Origin: Gordonia rhizosphera NBRC 16068
Lineage (GTDB): Bacteria; Actinomycetota; Actinomycetes; Mycobacteriales; Mycobacteriaceae
Assembly (NCBI RefSeq): GCF_000298195.1
Contig: NZ_BAHC01000121.1
Coordinates: forward strand, 1-46,696
DNA length: 46,696 nt
Direction of reading: 5' to 3'
The notes beneath the pieces are model-generated. The model was not told where the DNA came from and searched no databases. It worked only from the letters and a program-made list of their open reading frames with translations. The position numbers and the translations under genes are program-made. Of this stretch, positions 1-8,510 are shown piece after piece; within the stretch, counting starts at the first letter, position 1; each line of letters opens with the position of its first letter.

Positions 1-1
1 C

Positions 2-22
2 CGGAGCTGGATTCAAACGATT
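2..22. repeat. Copy 1 of a CGGAGCYGGATT repeat
   Basis: This stretch reads CGGAGCTGGATTCAAACGATT and recurs as CGGAGCTGGATTCATGCGATT at 844-864, with 19 of 21 bases identical, and as a related CGGAGCCGGATTAATACGAT at 35664-35683. Copies 2 and 3 form the right arm of a hairpin behind a gene. Here the left arm would lie outside the window, so a terminator role is inferred. Confidence 0.55.
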
Positions 23-175
23 TGCCACCGCTTTGCACCTTGCGTCGCCTCGAACTGCGGGCGCACGATTATTTGTGGAGTGGCTGCGGCCACGGGTCGT
101 CGGGATGACGACGGGACCTGCGACGGGTCGGCCACCGTCGATGACTCACTGCGGACCATCCGCGTGGAGGCCGTC

Positions 176-790
176 ATGTTCATCCAACTCATTCAAGGAA
201 AAGTCGCCCACGCCGACGCACTCCAGAAGTGTCTCGACCGGTGGGAAGCGGACCTGATGCCGGGTGCGACCGGCTACCTCGGCACCACCTACGGCATCAC
301 CGACGACGGCACACTCGTCGCTCTCGCCCGCTTCGAATCCGCGGACGCGGCGCGACGCAACAGTGAGCGTCCCGAGCAGGTCGAGTGGTGGGCCGAGACG
401 AAGAGATGCTTCGGCGGACTGGTCACCTTCATGGACTGCCCGGACGTCATGGAATGGCTGGGCGGCGGCTCCGACGACGCCGGCTTCGTCCAGATCGTGG
501 AGGGAGAGCACTGCGACGTCAGCCGGCTGCGCGAACTACGTGAGAGGACCCAGACGATCGCCGCCGACCGCATCCACGAAGCCCGCCCGGAGATCATCGG
601 TTCTGTCCTGTGCAGCGGCGTCGGTGACTCGTACATCGAGGCGGTGTACTTCACCTCAGAGTCCGAGGCACGCGAGCACGAGCGCATCGAGATCCCCGAC
701 GACCTGCGGTCGCTGTTCGAGGAGGAAACGAAGCTGATGGGCGACGTGGAGTACTACGACTTGCACCATCCGCACCTGGTGTCCGCGTAG
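176..790 (+). CDS. ABM-like (dimeric alpha-beta barrel) protein
   Basis: A soluble protein of 204 residues with no signal peptide or membrane segment. The layout suggests two ferredoxin-like halves, each starting with a beta strand of the MFIQLIQGK / FVQIVEGE type (residues 1-9 and about 106-113) and each holding a run such as VALARFESADAARR. That repeated pattern is seen in antibiotic-biosynthesis-monooxygenase (ABM) and similar stress-response dimeric-barrel proteins. No catalytic residue can be named. The ATG was chosen because GGAGG lies five bases upstream (166-170); the frame stays open further upstream but without a ribosome binding site. The gene stands alone, ends just before a strong hairpin (825-857), and is flanked by direct repeats. 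The function is unknown; the family call is moderate. Confidence 0.6.
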   Translation: MFIQLIQGKVAHADALQKCLDRWEADLMPGATGYLGTTYGITDDGTLVALARFESADAARRNSERPEQVEWWAETKRCFGGLVTFMDCPDVMEWLGGGSDDAGFVQIVEGEHCDVSRLRELRERTQTIAADRIHEARPEIIGSVLCSGVGDSYIEAVYFTSESEAREHERIEIPDDLRSLFEEETKLMGDVEYYDLHHPHLVSA

Positions 791-824
791 GCCACAGCAC
801 TCCCCCCGTTGTCGGCAGATTGTG

Positions 825-857
825 TGAATCCAGCTCCGATTGTCGGAGCTGGATTCA
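825..857 (+). terminator. Hairpin terminator and repeat copy 2
   Basis: Fifteen-base perfect arms (TGAATCCAGCTCCGA at 825-839, TCGGAGCTGGATTCA at 843-857) enclose the loop TTG, 34 bases after the stop codon of the ABM-like gene. There is no T-run, which is usual for high-GC actinobacterial terminators. The right arm and the bases that follow match the repeat at the very start of the window. Confidence 0.65.
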
Positions 858-925
858 TGCGATTCGAGGTCAACTCGGGCCGCCCGCCGTCGGCTACAAC
901 TGTGGTGCGCACTTATCGGGATCGG

Positions 926-953
926 TTGTTGGTCTTTCTGCACGAAGTATGAT
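926..953 (+). promoter_or_regulatory. Leaderless promoter of the AbiEi-like gene
   Basis: TTGTTG (926-931), a 16-base spacer and TATGAT (948-953) are followed seven bases later by the ATG at 961. There is no Shine-Dalgarno sequence. The spacing predicts transcription starting at or next to the A of the start codon. Confidence 0.5.
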
Positions 954-960
954 ATAAGGC

Positions 961-1911
961 ATGGTGTCGGTCGCAGCAATCCTGATGGACGCGGGTGTTC
1001 GCGTGATCGGCGGCTCCCCCAAGCGCATCGAGTACCTCCATGACGGACACTCCGTCACTGCGCATATCGCCAGATACGACGCCCTGCCGCGGGCGATTCG
1101 TCGCGACGCCGGCCCCGACGAGCGGTTGCTGGTCGTCTGCGCGTCGGCGTCCGACCGGGCCCGGACCGCCGCGCTCGCTCGACCGCACACCGACCTCGTC
1201 ATCGCCGAGCCCCGCGAAGTCGTGCTCAGCGGCCACACGTATCAACGTGCCGAACGCCCAAGTGCCATTCGCCCTTCGACGGCATACGGCCGCGCGGCGG
1301 TCGAACGTGTCGTGGCTTTGTCCACACAACCCATGCGACAGGCAGACATCGCTGCCGCGGCCGGGGTCACTCAGCAGGCAGTGTCAAAGATCCTCGCGCG
1401 CAACGGATTGACGGGTGACCATTTGACGGCGCCGGAGCGTGAGCGCGTTCTGGATGGCTGGATGGAGCAGTACCGGCCGACGGTGGAGCAGACGTATTGG
1501 TACGGGCTCGAGAGTCCGGCCGACCAGGTGCGAGCCGTTGTCGATTACGCGCGCGAGCTGACCGCGCACACGCAGATCGGCGGCGAGGTCGCCGCGGACC
1601 TGACCCGGCCGTGGCGCGTGCCCACCCGCGGCCTGGTCTACGCCGACGAACTGATCGATCTGATGCCGATCGGTCTGGTCGCGGCCGGAGCCGACGATGC
1701 GACGCTGGTGCTGCAGGTCAGCGAGGACCGGACGGTCGCGCGCACTGCCCGCTGGTGGACGAATCACGCTGGACCGTTTGGAGAGCTTGGCGACGTTGTG
1801 GATCCGGTTATTGCTCTGTGGGACTTATCCACAGGTCGCGACCCGGGCGACGGCGCAGTCGACGAATTGTTTGCTTGGATTGTCACTCATGGGGGTGGCG
1901 ACCCTTCGTGA
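961..1911 (+). CDS. HTH protein resembling AbiEi-type antitoxins
   Basis: A 316-residue soluble protein. A helix-turn-helix lies near residues 118-145 (MRQADIAAAAGVTQQAVSKI). The C-terminal part has the DPVIALWDLS...DELFAWI pattern seen in actinobacterial regulators related to type IV AbiEi antitoxins; that comparison is from memory and is tentative. No AbiEii-type nucleotidyltransferase toxin follows. Instead the last codons (Asp-Pro-Ser) and the stop lie inside the first unit of the 1902-2124 repeat array, so the natural C-terminus may have been replaced and a partner lost. The start is chosen from the leaderless promoter. It could also be a simple solitary transcription factor. Confidence 0.6.
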   Translation: MVSVAAILMDAGVRVIGGSPKRIEYLHDGHSVTAHIARYDALPRAIRRDAGPDERLLVVCASASDRARTAALARPHTDLVIAEPREVVLSGHTYQRAERPSAIRPSTAYGRAAVERVVALSTQPMRQADIAAAAGVTQQAVSKILARNGLTGDHLTAPERERVLDGWMEQYRPTVEQTYWYGLESPADQVRAVVDYARELTAHTQIGGEVAADLTRPWRVPTRGLVYADELIDLMPIGLVAAGADDATLVLQVSEDRTVARTARWWTNHAGPFGELGDVVDPVIALWDLSTGRDPGDGAVDELFAWIVTHGGGDPS

Positions 1912-2124
1912 CGCTCGCAAGCTCGCTCCTCAGGGATCGAGGGGACGCTCGCTCGGGTGAGCGACCGGATGGAGTCCCGCTCCCTGAGGTGCGAGGAGCG
2001 CCAGCGACGAGCCACGAAGGGGCCCTTCGCGGCTCGCAAGCTCGCTCCTCAGGGATCGGGGGCTTCGTGCTCAGGGATCGGGCCCTTCGTGACGCTCGCA
2101 CGCTCGCTCCTCAGGGACCGGGGG
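1902..2124. repeat. Array of about 40-bp direct and inverted repeats
   Basis: Four forward units start CCCTTCG or CTTCGTG and end CTCAGGGA (1902-1939, 2022-2062, 2063-2081, 2082-2124); one inverted unit (1981-2022) starts TCCCTGAG and ends CACGAAGG. The unit at 2063-2081 lacks its middle. The core is CTCGCAAGCTCGCTCCTCAGG. There is no transposase gene. The array covers the end of the HTH gene and reaches to ten bases from the stop of the convergent acyltransferase, so it fills the whole intergenic space. It looks like a dispersed non-coding repeat family. Confidence 0.75.
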
Positions 2125-2133
2125 ACGCTCGGA

Positions 2134-4224
2134 TCACCCAGCCCGATAATCAAACCCCGCAGAATCCAACTGCTTGACCAACGCCGGTTCGAGCACCTCC
2201 GCCGCCGTCGCGGTGAGGTGCGATTCGTCGCGGTAGAAGAGGATCTTGTTCCGCGCCGGGAAGCATGTGTTGCCTTCGCACAGAAGGTCATTCACCGACA
2301 GCGTGATGATGCGATCCTTGCCGCGACCCTTCGGCATCTCGAGGATCGGTTCGAAACGCGGGTAATCGTCGAAGGCGAAATCGCATTTGTTCCAGTCGTC
2401 CATCGCGCCCGACATGCAGTCGGCGATCTGGAAACCCGGGTACGGGGTGTCGGCGATGTAGACGAGCTGTGCACCCGTGAGGCGCAACGTCGTCAGCGTG
2501 TCGTTCCACGCCTGCTCGGCGGTCTCCCGTTTCGGCACATACGTCGAGAGCGACGACACGAAGATGATCTTCGGCTTCAGCGCAACGATCTGCTCGAGCG
2601 CATCCCGACGCCAGTCGAGGCAGTCCTGCTTCACAAAGGGATCGGGGAGCCCCCGCTGCTGGGGCAGATTCTGCGCTGGGCAGGCGGCCTTGGTGAACTG
2701 GTGGATCCGCCAGCCGTGCTGGGAGCCGATTTCGCGGATCGACTCAACCCACTGTTCGGCGTGACTGTCACCGAACAGGACCACCGGCGCACCGTCGTCG
2801 GGCCCGAACACGCACGACTGCGACGGCGCCCGATCCCCCACCGGCACCAGGCACGCATTCGGCTCGGGCCGGTCGTCATAGGCCTGGAACGGGTTGGGCA
2901 CCACTGGCCCCGACATCTCGGTGTTCTCCACCCCGAACACCGACTGATAGCTCAGCGACGCGTTCGCCACGGTGTCCTGACTGGCCACCTTCACCGTGGC
3001 GACACCGACGCTCATCGTCGCCACGAGCCCGACGACGATGCCGGTCACCCCCACCGAGGTCGACGCCGAGGCGTTGCGCCGCAGTTCGGTGTTGCCGATG
3101 ATCGGTTCCTCGAACAGCATCGTCGACGCGGTGGCAATACCCAGCGCCACCACCGACACCGCGAGCAGCGTCGGCCACGACGTGATGCCGGTCGCCTCCT
3201 CGAACAGCACGATCGCCGGCCAATGCCACAGGTACCACGCGTAGGAGACCCGTCCCAGAAACCGCAACGGCGGGGTGTCGAGTACACGGCCGACGAACGG
3301 GAGACCGGTCCCGGCCATCTGCCCGGAGGCGATGATCAGCGCCGCCGCTCCGGTGGGCAGCAGCGCGGCGGTGCCCGGATACGGCGTCTGCGCGTTGATC
3401 GCTATCGCCGCGTACAGCAATCCGGCGAGCCCGAGCCAGCCGATGACGAGCGCGATCGGCGTGTTCAGCTTCGCCGTCCGGCCACGTCCGATCAACGCGG
3501 GCGCGACCACGGCCAGCAGGCCGCCGACCCCGAATTGCCATGCGCGGCTGTAGGTCGCCATGTAGGCGGCGGCCGGATCGCGCGGCGTCAGCCAGATCGC
3601 CGCGAACAGCGACGCCGCGGACACCAGCCCGACGACGATGCCGACCGACATCCGCATCGGAAGCCACCGCCGCAACGGCGTCTTCGCGACGAGTGCGGCC
3701 GCGGCGAAGATGGTCAGCGGCCAGACGAAGTAGAGCTGTTCCTCGATCGACAACGACCAGAAGTGCGCGGCGAGACTGCCGTCCATCGCGCCGGCCAGAT
3801 AGTCGGCGTTCTGGGCGATGAAATGCCAGTTCGCGAGCTGGGCGGCCGCGGCCAGCAGATCGATCGCCTGCTTGAACACCTTCAGCAGCGGCATGGTCAG
3901 CGCGGCACCGATGATCGACACCACGATCACGAGCGCCGCGGCCGGGATGATCCGCCTCGCCCGCCGCGCGTAGAACCCGCGGAAGGAGATGGTCTGGTTC
4001 TTCTCGTACTCCCGGATCAGGCCCCGCGTGATGAGGAAGCCGGAGATCACGAAGAACACGTCGACGCCGATGAAGCCGCCGGTGACGAACGGGACGTGCG
4101 CGTGAAACAGCACCACCAGCAGCACGGCGACGCCGCGCAGCCCGGCGATGTCGTCGAAGAACCGCGGCGCGGTGGTCTGGCGTCGGCCGTCGGTGTCGTC
4201 GCGGCGCGGTGGGGCGTCGGTCAC
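2134..4224 (-). CDS. Membrane acyltransferase with SGNH domain (OafA/YrhL type)
   Basis: A 696-residue protein that probably O-acylates a cell-envelope glycan or polysaccharide. The N-terminal half is an acyltransferase-3 domain: the FFDDIAGLRGVAVLLVVLFHAH entry with the family His near residue 41, then GVDVFFVISGFLIT and about ten membrane helices. The C-terminal third is a periplasmic SGNH domain with FGDSHAEQW (block I Ser) and a late DESHL that supplies Asp/His. The GTG start overlaps the stop of the upstream GT2 gene by four bases (GTGA), so the two are translationally coupled, and the acyltransferase probably modifies the polymer made by that enzyme. The frame continues open upstream through the GT2 gene but out of its reading frame, so no fusion is proposed. 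Confidence 0.88.
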   Translation of the reverse strand: MTDAPPRRDDTDGRRQTTAPRFFDDIAGLRGVAVLLVVLFHAHVPFVTGGFIGVDVFFVISGFLITRGLIREYEKNQTISFRGFYARRARRIIPAAALVIVVSIIGAALTMPLLKVFKQAIDLLAAAAQLANWHFIAQNADYLAGAMDGSLAAHFWSLSIEEQLYFVWPLTIFAAAALVAKTPLRRWLPMRMSVGIVVGLVSAASLFAAIWLTPRDPAAAYMATYSRAWQFGVGGLLAVVAPALIGRGRTAKLNTPIALVIGWLGLAGLLYAAIAINAQTPYPGTAALLPTGAAALIIASGQMAGTGLPFVGRVLDTPPLRFLGRVSYAWYLWHWPAIVLFEEATGITSWPTLLAVSVVALGIATASTMLFEEPIIGNTELRRNASASTSVGVTGIVVGLVATMSVGVATVKVASQDTVANASLSYQSVFGVENTEMSGPVVPNPFQAYDDRPEPNACLVPVGDRAPSQSCVFGPDDGAPVVLFGDSHAEQWVESIREIGSQHGWRIHQFTKAACPAQNLPQQRGLPDPFVKQDCLDWRRDALEQIVALKPKIIFVSSLSTYVPKRETAEQAWNDTLTTLRLTGAQLVYIADTPYPGFQIADCMSGAMDDWNKCDFAFDDYPRFEPILEMPKGRGKDRIITLSVNDLLCEGNTCFPARNKILFYRDESHLTATAAEVLEPALVKQLDSAGFDYRAG

Positions 4225-6125
4225 CGTCCCGCGGTGTCCCAGGGAAGCATGATGTCGAACCACCCCATCGCCAGCGCCCCGATGAACAGGATCGCCGACG
4301 TGTAGCCGATGACCTCCCACAGGGTGATCCGGTTCCAGTTCGGCCCGATCGGACGCTGGTCGGTGAGGTGGATCGGCTCGTGGTCGTCGGGCAGGGCGTG
4401 ACGGCGGAGTCGCCGGACGGGCGCGTCGGGCTCCGGCGATCCGGCAGCCTTCGTCGGCAACAGCACCTTGGCGAACTCGTACACGAGCGGTGCGACGAGA
4501 TAGGTGTAGGCGAGCACGAACCCACACATCATCCAGAACTGCCATAGCCCGTACTCGGCAACATCGAGGATGATCAGCACCCAGAACGCCGCGAGCGATC
4601 CGCCGAGCACCAGAAGTCCGAGCCAGCTGATCGACCGCGCCAGCGAATTCGACTTGCCGACGGCACCGGTCGGCACCCAGCCGATCTCCCGGCCGATCAG
4701 CTTGTGCCCGATCGCGACCGTGTGCGCGAAGCTGTACGCGATCTGGATGCGCAACACCTCGAAGCGCCATCGGGTGCGTGAGACCAGCGGGAACAGCACC
4801 ACATAGACCCAGAGCCCGAGCAGGAACGGGACGAGTTGTCTCGGCTGCACGTCGTCGGGGAAGAAGGCGGCCATGATGATGCCGGGCAGGAAGAGCAGGA
4901 ACACATTCATCGCGGTGGTCAGGTAATAGAGGACGCCCGCCCAGTTCGCGATCATCTGAAGCAGCGACGCCCGACGCCGACGTTCGATCGCCGCATTCGT
5001 CAGCCGCGACAGCGACCCCTGACACCACCGGTACTGCTGGTTGAGGAAGCCGGCGAGGTCGGTCGGGCACAGTCCCCGCGACAACACGACGGGCACGTAC
5101 CGGATCGCGTAGCCGGCCTGCTGCACGTGGCGGCCGGTGTGCAGGTCCTCGCTGTGCTCGATCTCCGCGAAGCCACCGACCTCCTCGAGGGCGCTGCGCC
5201 GGTAGACCGCCGAGGTGCCGACACAGTTCGCGGCGCCGATGCGGTCGCGGGACGGCTGCACCCAGCGATAGAAGTACTCCTGCGTGGCGCCGGCGGTGCG
5301 CTGGATCCAGTTCATCGCCTCGGTCGTCGCGAACGTCTGCGGGCTCTGCACGATCGCGACCTGCGGGTCGTCGAGGTAGGGCACCAGTTGCGCCAGGAAG
5401 TCGGGGCGTGGACAGAAGTCGGCGTCGAAGATGACGATCAGGTCGCCGTCGCTGACGGTGTAGGCATGCCGCAGGTTGCCCGCCTTGCGCAGGTGCCCCC
5501 GGTCGGGGCGCACGATGTATCCGAACCCGTAGTCGGCGGCGAGGGACGCGACGCTCTCGCGCGCGGCGTCGTCGAGGACGTGCACGGTGAGCGGTCCGGA
5601 CCACCGCAGTTCGGCGATGTGGCGGTAGGTGGTGTTGAGGATCTCCAGGCTCTCGCCGCAGGTGGGCAGGAAGATGTCGACGCTGGGCGGCCCGTCGTCG
5701 GGGTCCCATTCGGCCACGGTCTCCTGATGCGAACGCCACGTGATCCGGCGTTTGTTGACCCCGGTAATCGTCGAAAATGTGGTTCCGATCACATTTACTG
5801 CGAGCACGAAAAGCGCCGGCCACAACAGCCGATGGTCGGTCGAGAATAGAAACAGCGACCACCCGGCAAGGACAAAAGCGGCAATCAGGAACAGCTGCAC
5901 CCAGCGCATTTGCGGGCCGAGATATTCGTAGATCTGCTCGTCGGTGGGCGCCGAGACGGCCAGCGGGTTGGTTTCGGGCGCAGGCGGTTCGGCCTTTCGA
6001 CGACGAACCTCCCCGACGGCCGGGGTCACGGCGTCGGGTTCAGCCTCCACCAAAGGCGTGGTTTCCACACCTTGATCCCCCGTGACCACACCCACCGGAC
6101 AAGAATCCGGTACCGATAACGGCAT
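4221..6125 (-). CDS. Family 2 glycosyltransferase, cellulose-synthase-like
   Basis: A processive-type membrane glycosyltransferase of 634 residues. Residues 1-70 are a Pro/Glu-rich cytoplasmic tail, followed by two membrane helices (about 76-94, 101-119). The catalytic GT2 domain shows DD at 185-186, DAD at 234-236, the acceptor-base SED at 325-327 and QQYRW at 363-367. More membrane helices follow between about 380 and 620. These are the residues expected of cellulose/hyaluronan-type synthases. The polymer cannot be told from sequence. It is the first gene of a two-gene unit with the acyltransferase and is divergent from the lipase gene, 49 bases away. The ATG at 6125 has no strong ribosome binding site; later in-frame GTGs are possible because the first 60 residues are low-complexity. 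Confidence 0.88.
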   Translation of the reverse strand: MPLSVPDSCPVGVVTGDQGVETTPLVEAEPDAVTPAVGEVRRRKAEPPAPETNPLAVSAPTDEQIYEYLGPQMRWVQLFLIAAFVLAGWSLFLFSTDHRLLWPALFVLAVNVIGTTFSTITGVNKRRITWRSHQETVAEWDPDDGPPSVDIFLPTCGESLEILNTTYRHIAELRWSGPLTVHVLDDAARESVASLAADYGFGYIVRPDRGHLRKAGNLRHAYTVSDGDLIVIFDADFCPRPDFLAQLVPYLDDPQVAIVQSPQTFATTEAMNWIQRTAGATQEYFYRWVQPSRDRIGAANCVGTSAVYRRSALEEVGGFAEIEHSEDLHTGRHVQQAGYAIRYVPVVLSRGLCPTDLAGFLNQQYRWCQGSLSRLTNAAIERRRRASLLQMIANWAGVLYYLTTAMNVFLLFLPGIIMAAFFPDDVQPRQLVPFLLGLWVYVVLFPLVSRTRWRFEVLRIQIAYSFAHTVAIGHKLIGREIGWVPTGAVGKSNSLARSISWLGLLVLGGSLAAFWVLIILDVAEYGLWQFWMMCGFVLAYTYLVAPLVYEFAKVLLPTKAAGSPEPDAPVRRLRRHALPDDHEPIHLTDQRPIGPNWNRITLWEVIGYTSAILFIGALAMGWFDIMLPWDTAGR

Positions 6126-6174
6126 TGCAAACCCAGAGACGGCCGATCGAAAGCCGAGCGGCTACCGTCATCGG

Positions 6175-7377
6175 GTGAGAATTCGGTTCGGCCTGATCGG
6201 CATTGCCTGCCTGGTGGTGGCGATTGTGGCCACCGGATGTGCGCAGCCGTCGTCGTCGGATTCCACCGATCGGACGACATCGTCGACGGCGACCGACGAC
6301 GCCCACCAGGGCCGCGGACAGATCGTGCGAACCGAATCCGGCCTCGACGCCTGGGCCGCTGCCCTGCCACGGGGCACCCGGACCTCACGCATCACCTACC
6401 GCTCGACATCGGGCCTCGACGACACCGCCACCACCGTGACCGGGGCGGTGTTCGTCCCCTCCGGCGACCGACCATCCGGCGGCTGGCCGCTCATCGCCTA
6501 CGCACACGGCACCACCGGCATCAGCCGCGACTGCGCCCCCTCCGACCAGCCCGACATGTTCGGCGACCTGCGGGCGGTCCGCGCCTTCCTCGACGCCGGC
6601 TACGCGGTGGTGACCACCGACTACCAGGGCCTCGGTGAACGGACCGACGAACCGGCGCCCCACCCCTATCTCGAACCGCGGACCGCCGCCTACAACGTGA
6701 TCGACGCGGTCCGCGCGGCACGATCGATCGAACCCACGATCGGTGCCACCTGGCTCGCGGTCGGGGCGTCGCAGGGCGGCGCGGCGGCGTGGTCGACGGC
6801 CGAGTCGTACGCCTCCTACGGCGAGGGCAGCGGGGACCTTGTCGGCGTCGTCGCGTCGGCGCCGTTGCTCGACGCCCGCTACCTGGTGGACGGCGCACAG
6901 ACCAAGTCGCTGACCGTCGCGCAGCGCTACCTCTATCCCCTGCTCGTCAATGGCGTCGCGCAAGTGAACCCACAGATCAATCCGGCCGACTACCTGCACG
7001 GAATCGACCCGCGCGATGCGGCGGCGCTGGCCTCCTGCGCATCGGGACGGACCGCGCTCGCCCGTCAGCCCGCACCCCCCGCAGCGTCAGCGTTGGTGGC
7101 GCCGTCGGCGGCCGCCGACGAACTGACCGCGGTGCTCGGCGAGTACGCATTGCCGCGGGTGAAGACCGAAGTGCCGATCCTCGCGATCTACGGCAGCGAG
7201 GATCAGGTCATCCCGGCCGACGTGATGGAAGTCACACTGCAGCGGGGCTGCGCGCTCGGGGATCGGCTGGTCCGGGTGCCACGCGAAGGCCAAGGTCATT
7301 CCCTGGATCCGGGCCCGACGATGCCGACATGGATGCGGGATCGGGTCGAGGGCCGTCCGGTCGAATCCGATTGTTGA
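6175..7377 (+). CDS. Secreted lipoprotein lipase (LIP family)
   Basis: A 400-residue alpha/beta hydrolase exported as a lipoprotein: a basic start, a hydrophobic stretch and lipobox VATGC with Cys22. The core has the oxyanion region AYAHGTTG (109-115), TDYQGLG (148-154), nucleophile Ser199 in GASQGG, Asp343 in YGSEDQ and His375 in GQGHS. This order and spacing match the secretory lipase (LIP) family known from Candida and actinobacteria. It would cleave acyl esters outside the membrane. The GTG at 6175 is preferred because it starts right before the basic n-region; an ATG at 6082 is in frame but would overlap the divergent GT2 gene and spoil the signal peptide. Confidence 0.85.
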   Translation: MRIRFGLIGIACLVVAIVATGCAQPSSSDSTDRTTSSTATDDAHQGRGQIVRTESGLDAWAAALPRGTRTSRITYRSTSGLDDTATTVTGAVFVPSGDRPSGGWPLIAYAHGTTGISRDCAPSDQPDMFGDLRAVRAFLDAGYAVVTTDYQGLGERTDEPAPHPYLEPRTAAYNVIDAVRAARSIEPTIGATWLAVGASQGGAAAWSTAESYASYGEGSGDLVGVVASAPLLDARYLVDGAQTKSLTVAQRYLYPLLVNGVAQVNPQINPADYLHGIDPRDAAALASCASGRTALARQPAPPAASALVAPSAAADELTAVLGEYALPRVKTEVPILAIYGSEDQVIPADVMEVTLQRGCALGDRLVRVPREGQGHSLDPGPTMPTWMRDRVEGRPVESDC

Positions 7378-7514
7378 GCCATTCGGAGGACACCGCGGTA
7401 ACGCGGACCATGTGAATGCCCGCTATCGTGTCTCCCGTCAGATCCTGCATTGGAGATTTGTGGCGTCGACCGACGAGGCAAGGCAGGCGGGAAGAAGTCG
7501 GAGAGATGCAACCA

Positions 7515-8351
7515 ATGTCGAAGGTGGTCAAGCGCGTCTACGGATCGGCGCCATTGTGGGCGTGGATCGTGATGGGCGTCTGTGTCGTCGTGCTCGTCGT
7601 CGGCCTGATCATCTCCGGTAACCGCACCGCCCCGACCTCGACCTCGTCGGTGGCCAACGGCATGGCGTCGACGGCGGCCGCACCCGCGACACCGGCCACG
7701 GTGGCCTTCATCGACGACGCGAAGGCCAATCCCAGCACACCCAAGACGTTGGTCCTGCTCGGCGACTCCACCGGCGCCGACCGTGACGGCTGGGCCCCGG
7801 CGCTCGGGCGCTCGATCAGCCGATCGCTCGACCGGCCCGTCGCCACCAAATACTGGAACACCCAGACCAGGGCCTACGGCGCGATGGTCGGCCTCGGCAA
7901 CGGCACCAACGGGGCCGTCGGCTTCTGGAACGGCAGCGCCGCCGGCAAGGACGTGGACTACACGCTGCAGAATCTCGACAAGATCATCCAGCCCGATGTG
8001 ACACCCGATTTGATCCTGCTGAACTTCGGCCACACCGAGGATCCGAGCAAGCCGCTCGCGCCGCAAGTGCAGCCGCTGATCAACGAGCTGCGCCAGAAGT
8101 ACCCGAACGCCGACATCGCGGTGATCAAACAGAACCCGGCGAAGGGCGCAGATTCGTCCGACCAGCTCTCCGGATACGCCGCGGCCATGGATGCCGAAGG
8201 CATCCAGGTCATCGACGTCTACTCCGCCTTCCCCACCGACGAGGCCGCGCTGGCGTCGGTGATGAGCGACGACGTCAACCCCAATGCGGCCGGGCAGCGG
8301 CTGTGGACGCGGACGGTGCTCGCGGCGTTCGGATTGCCGGAGGCGCAGTAA
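7515..8351 (+). CDS. Membrane-anchored SGNH-like protein with altered catalytic residues
   Basis: A 278-residue protein with one N-terminal membrane helix (about 13-34), an Ala/Thr/Ser-rich linker and an extracytoplasmic SGNH/GDSL fold. Block I LLGDSTG gives Ser85. Block III reads NFGHTED (170-175), where relatives have GHND. The last block reads DDVNPNAAG (252-260), where the family has DxxHP, so Asn255 stands in place of the catalytic His. It may therefore be inactive, or use a changed mechanism or simply bind glycans. GGAGAG at 7500-7505 sits nine bases before the chosen ATG; the ATG at 7506 would touch it directly. It follows the lipase and lies opposite a polysaccharide synthase pair, which suits a role in glycan modification. 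Confidence 0.78.
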   Translation: MSKVVKRVYGSAPLWAWIVMGVCVVVLVVGLIISGNRTAPTSTSSVANGMASTAAAPATPATVAFIDDAKANPSTPKTLVLLGDSTGADRDGWAPALGRSISRSLDRPVATKYWNTQTRAYGAMVGLGNGTNGAVGFWNGSAAGKDVDYTLQNLDKIIQPDVTPDLILLNFGHTEDPSKPLAPQVQPLINELRQKYPNADIAVIKQNPAKGADSSDQLSGYAAAMDAEGIQVIDVYSAFPTDEAALASVMSDDVNPNAAGQRLWTRTVLAAFGLPEAQ

Positions 8352-8371
8352 CCGCATCCGATGCGACAAAG

Positions 8372-8386
8372 CTGAGCGCTGAGACC
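8372..8386. repeat. CTGAGCGCTGAGACC repeat, copy 1
   Basis: The 15-mer recurs exactly at 34380-34394, also just after the stop of a plus-strand gene. The rest of 8352-8510 holds the DedA promoter region and no gene. Confidence 0.5.
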
Positions 8387-8510
8387 GTTCGAGGAGCCTC
8401 ACAGGTCGCGTGAAGACGCCTCACCTGTCCACCGTCGATCCACATGTGTATTCCTTGTGTCAGCGGTCACTCAGCGTTCCCTAAGCGCATGATTTCTATT
8501 GTCCGTGTAC

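Noticed and set aside
1902..2124. Possible insertion sequence
   Set aside because: Multiple short direct and inverted units without a transposase frame or target duplication.
1957..4305. Very long open frame opposite the acyltransferase gene
   Set aside because: The translation is Arg/His/Asp-rich with no fold pattern; it is the antisense shadow of a high-GC gene with clear domain signatures on the minus strand.
4225..5862. Possible fusion of the acyltransferase to the upstream reading frame
   Set aside because: The frame stays open upstream, but it overlaps the GT2 gene in another frame, and that stretch is Arg-rich nonsense. The GTGA overlap marks the real start.
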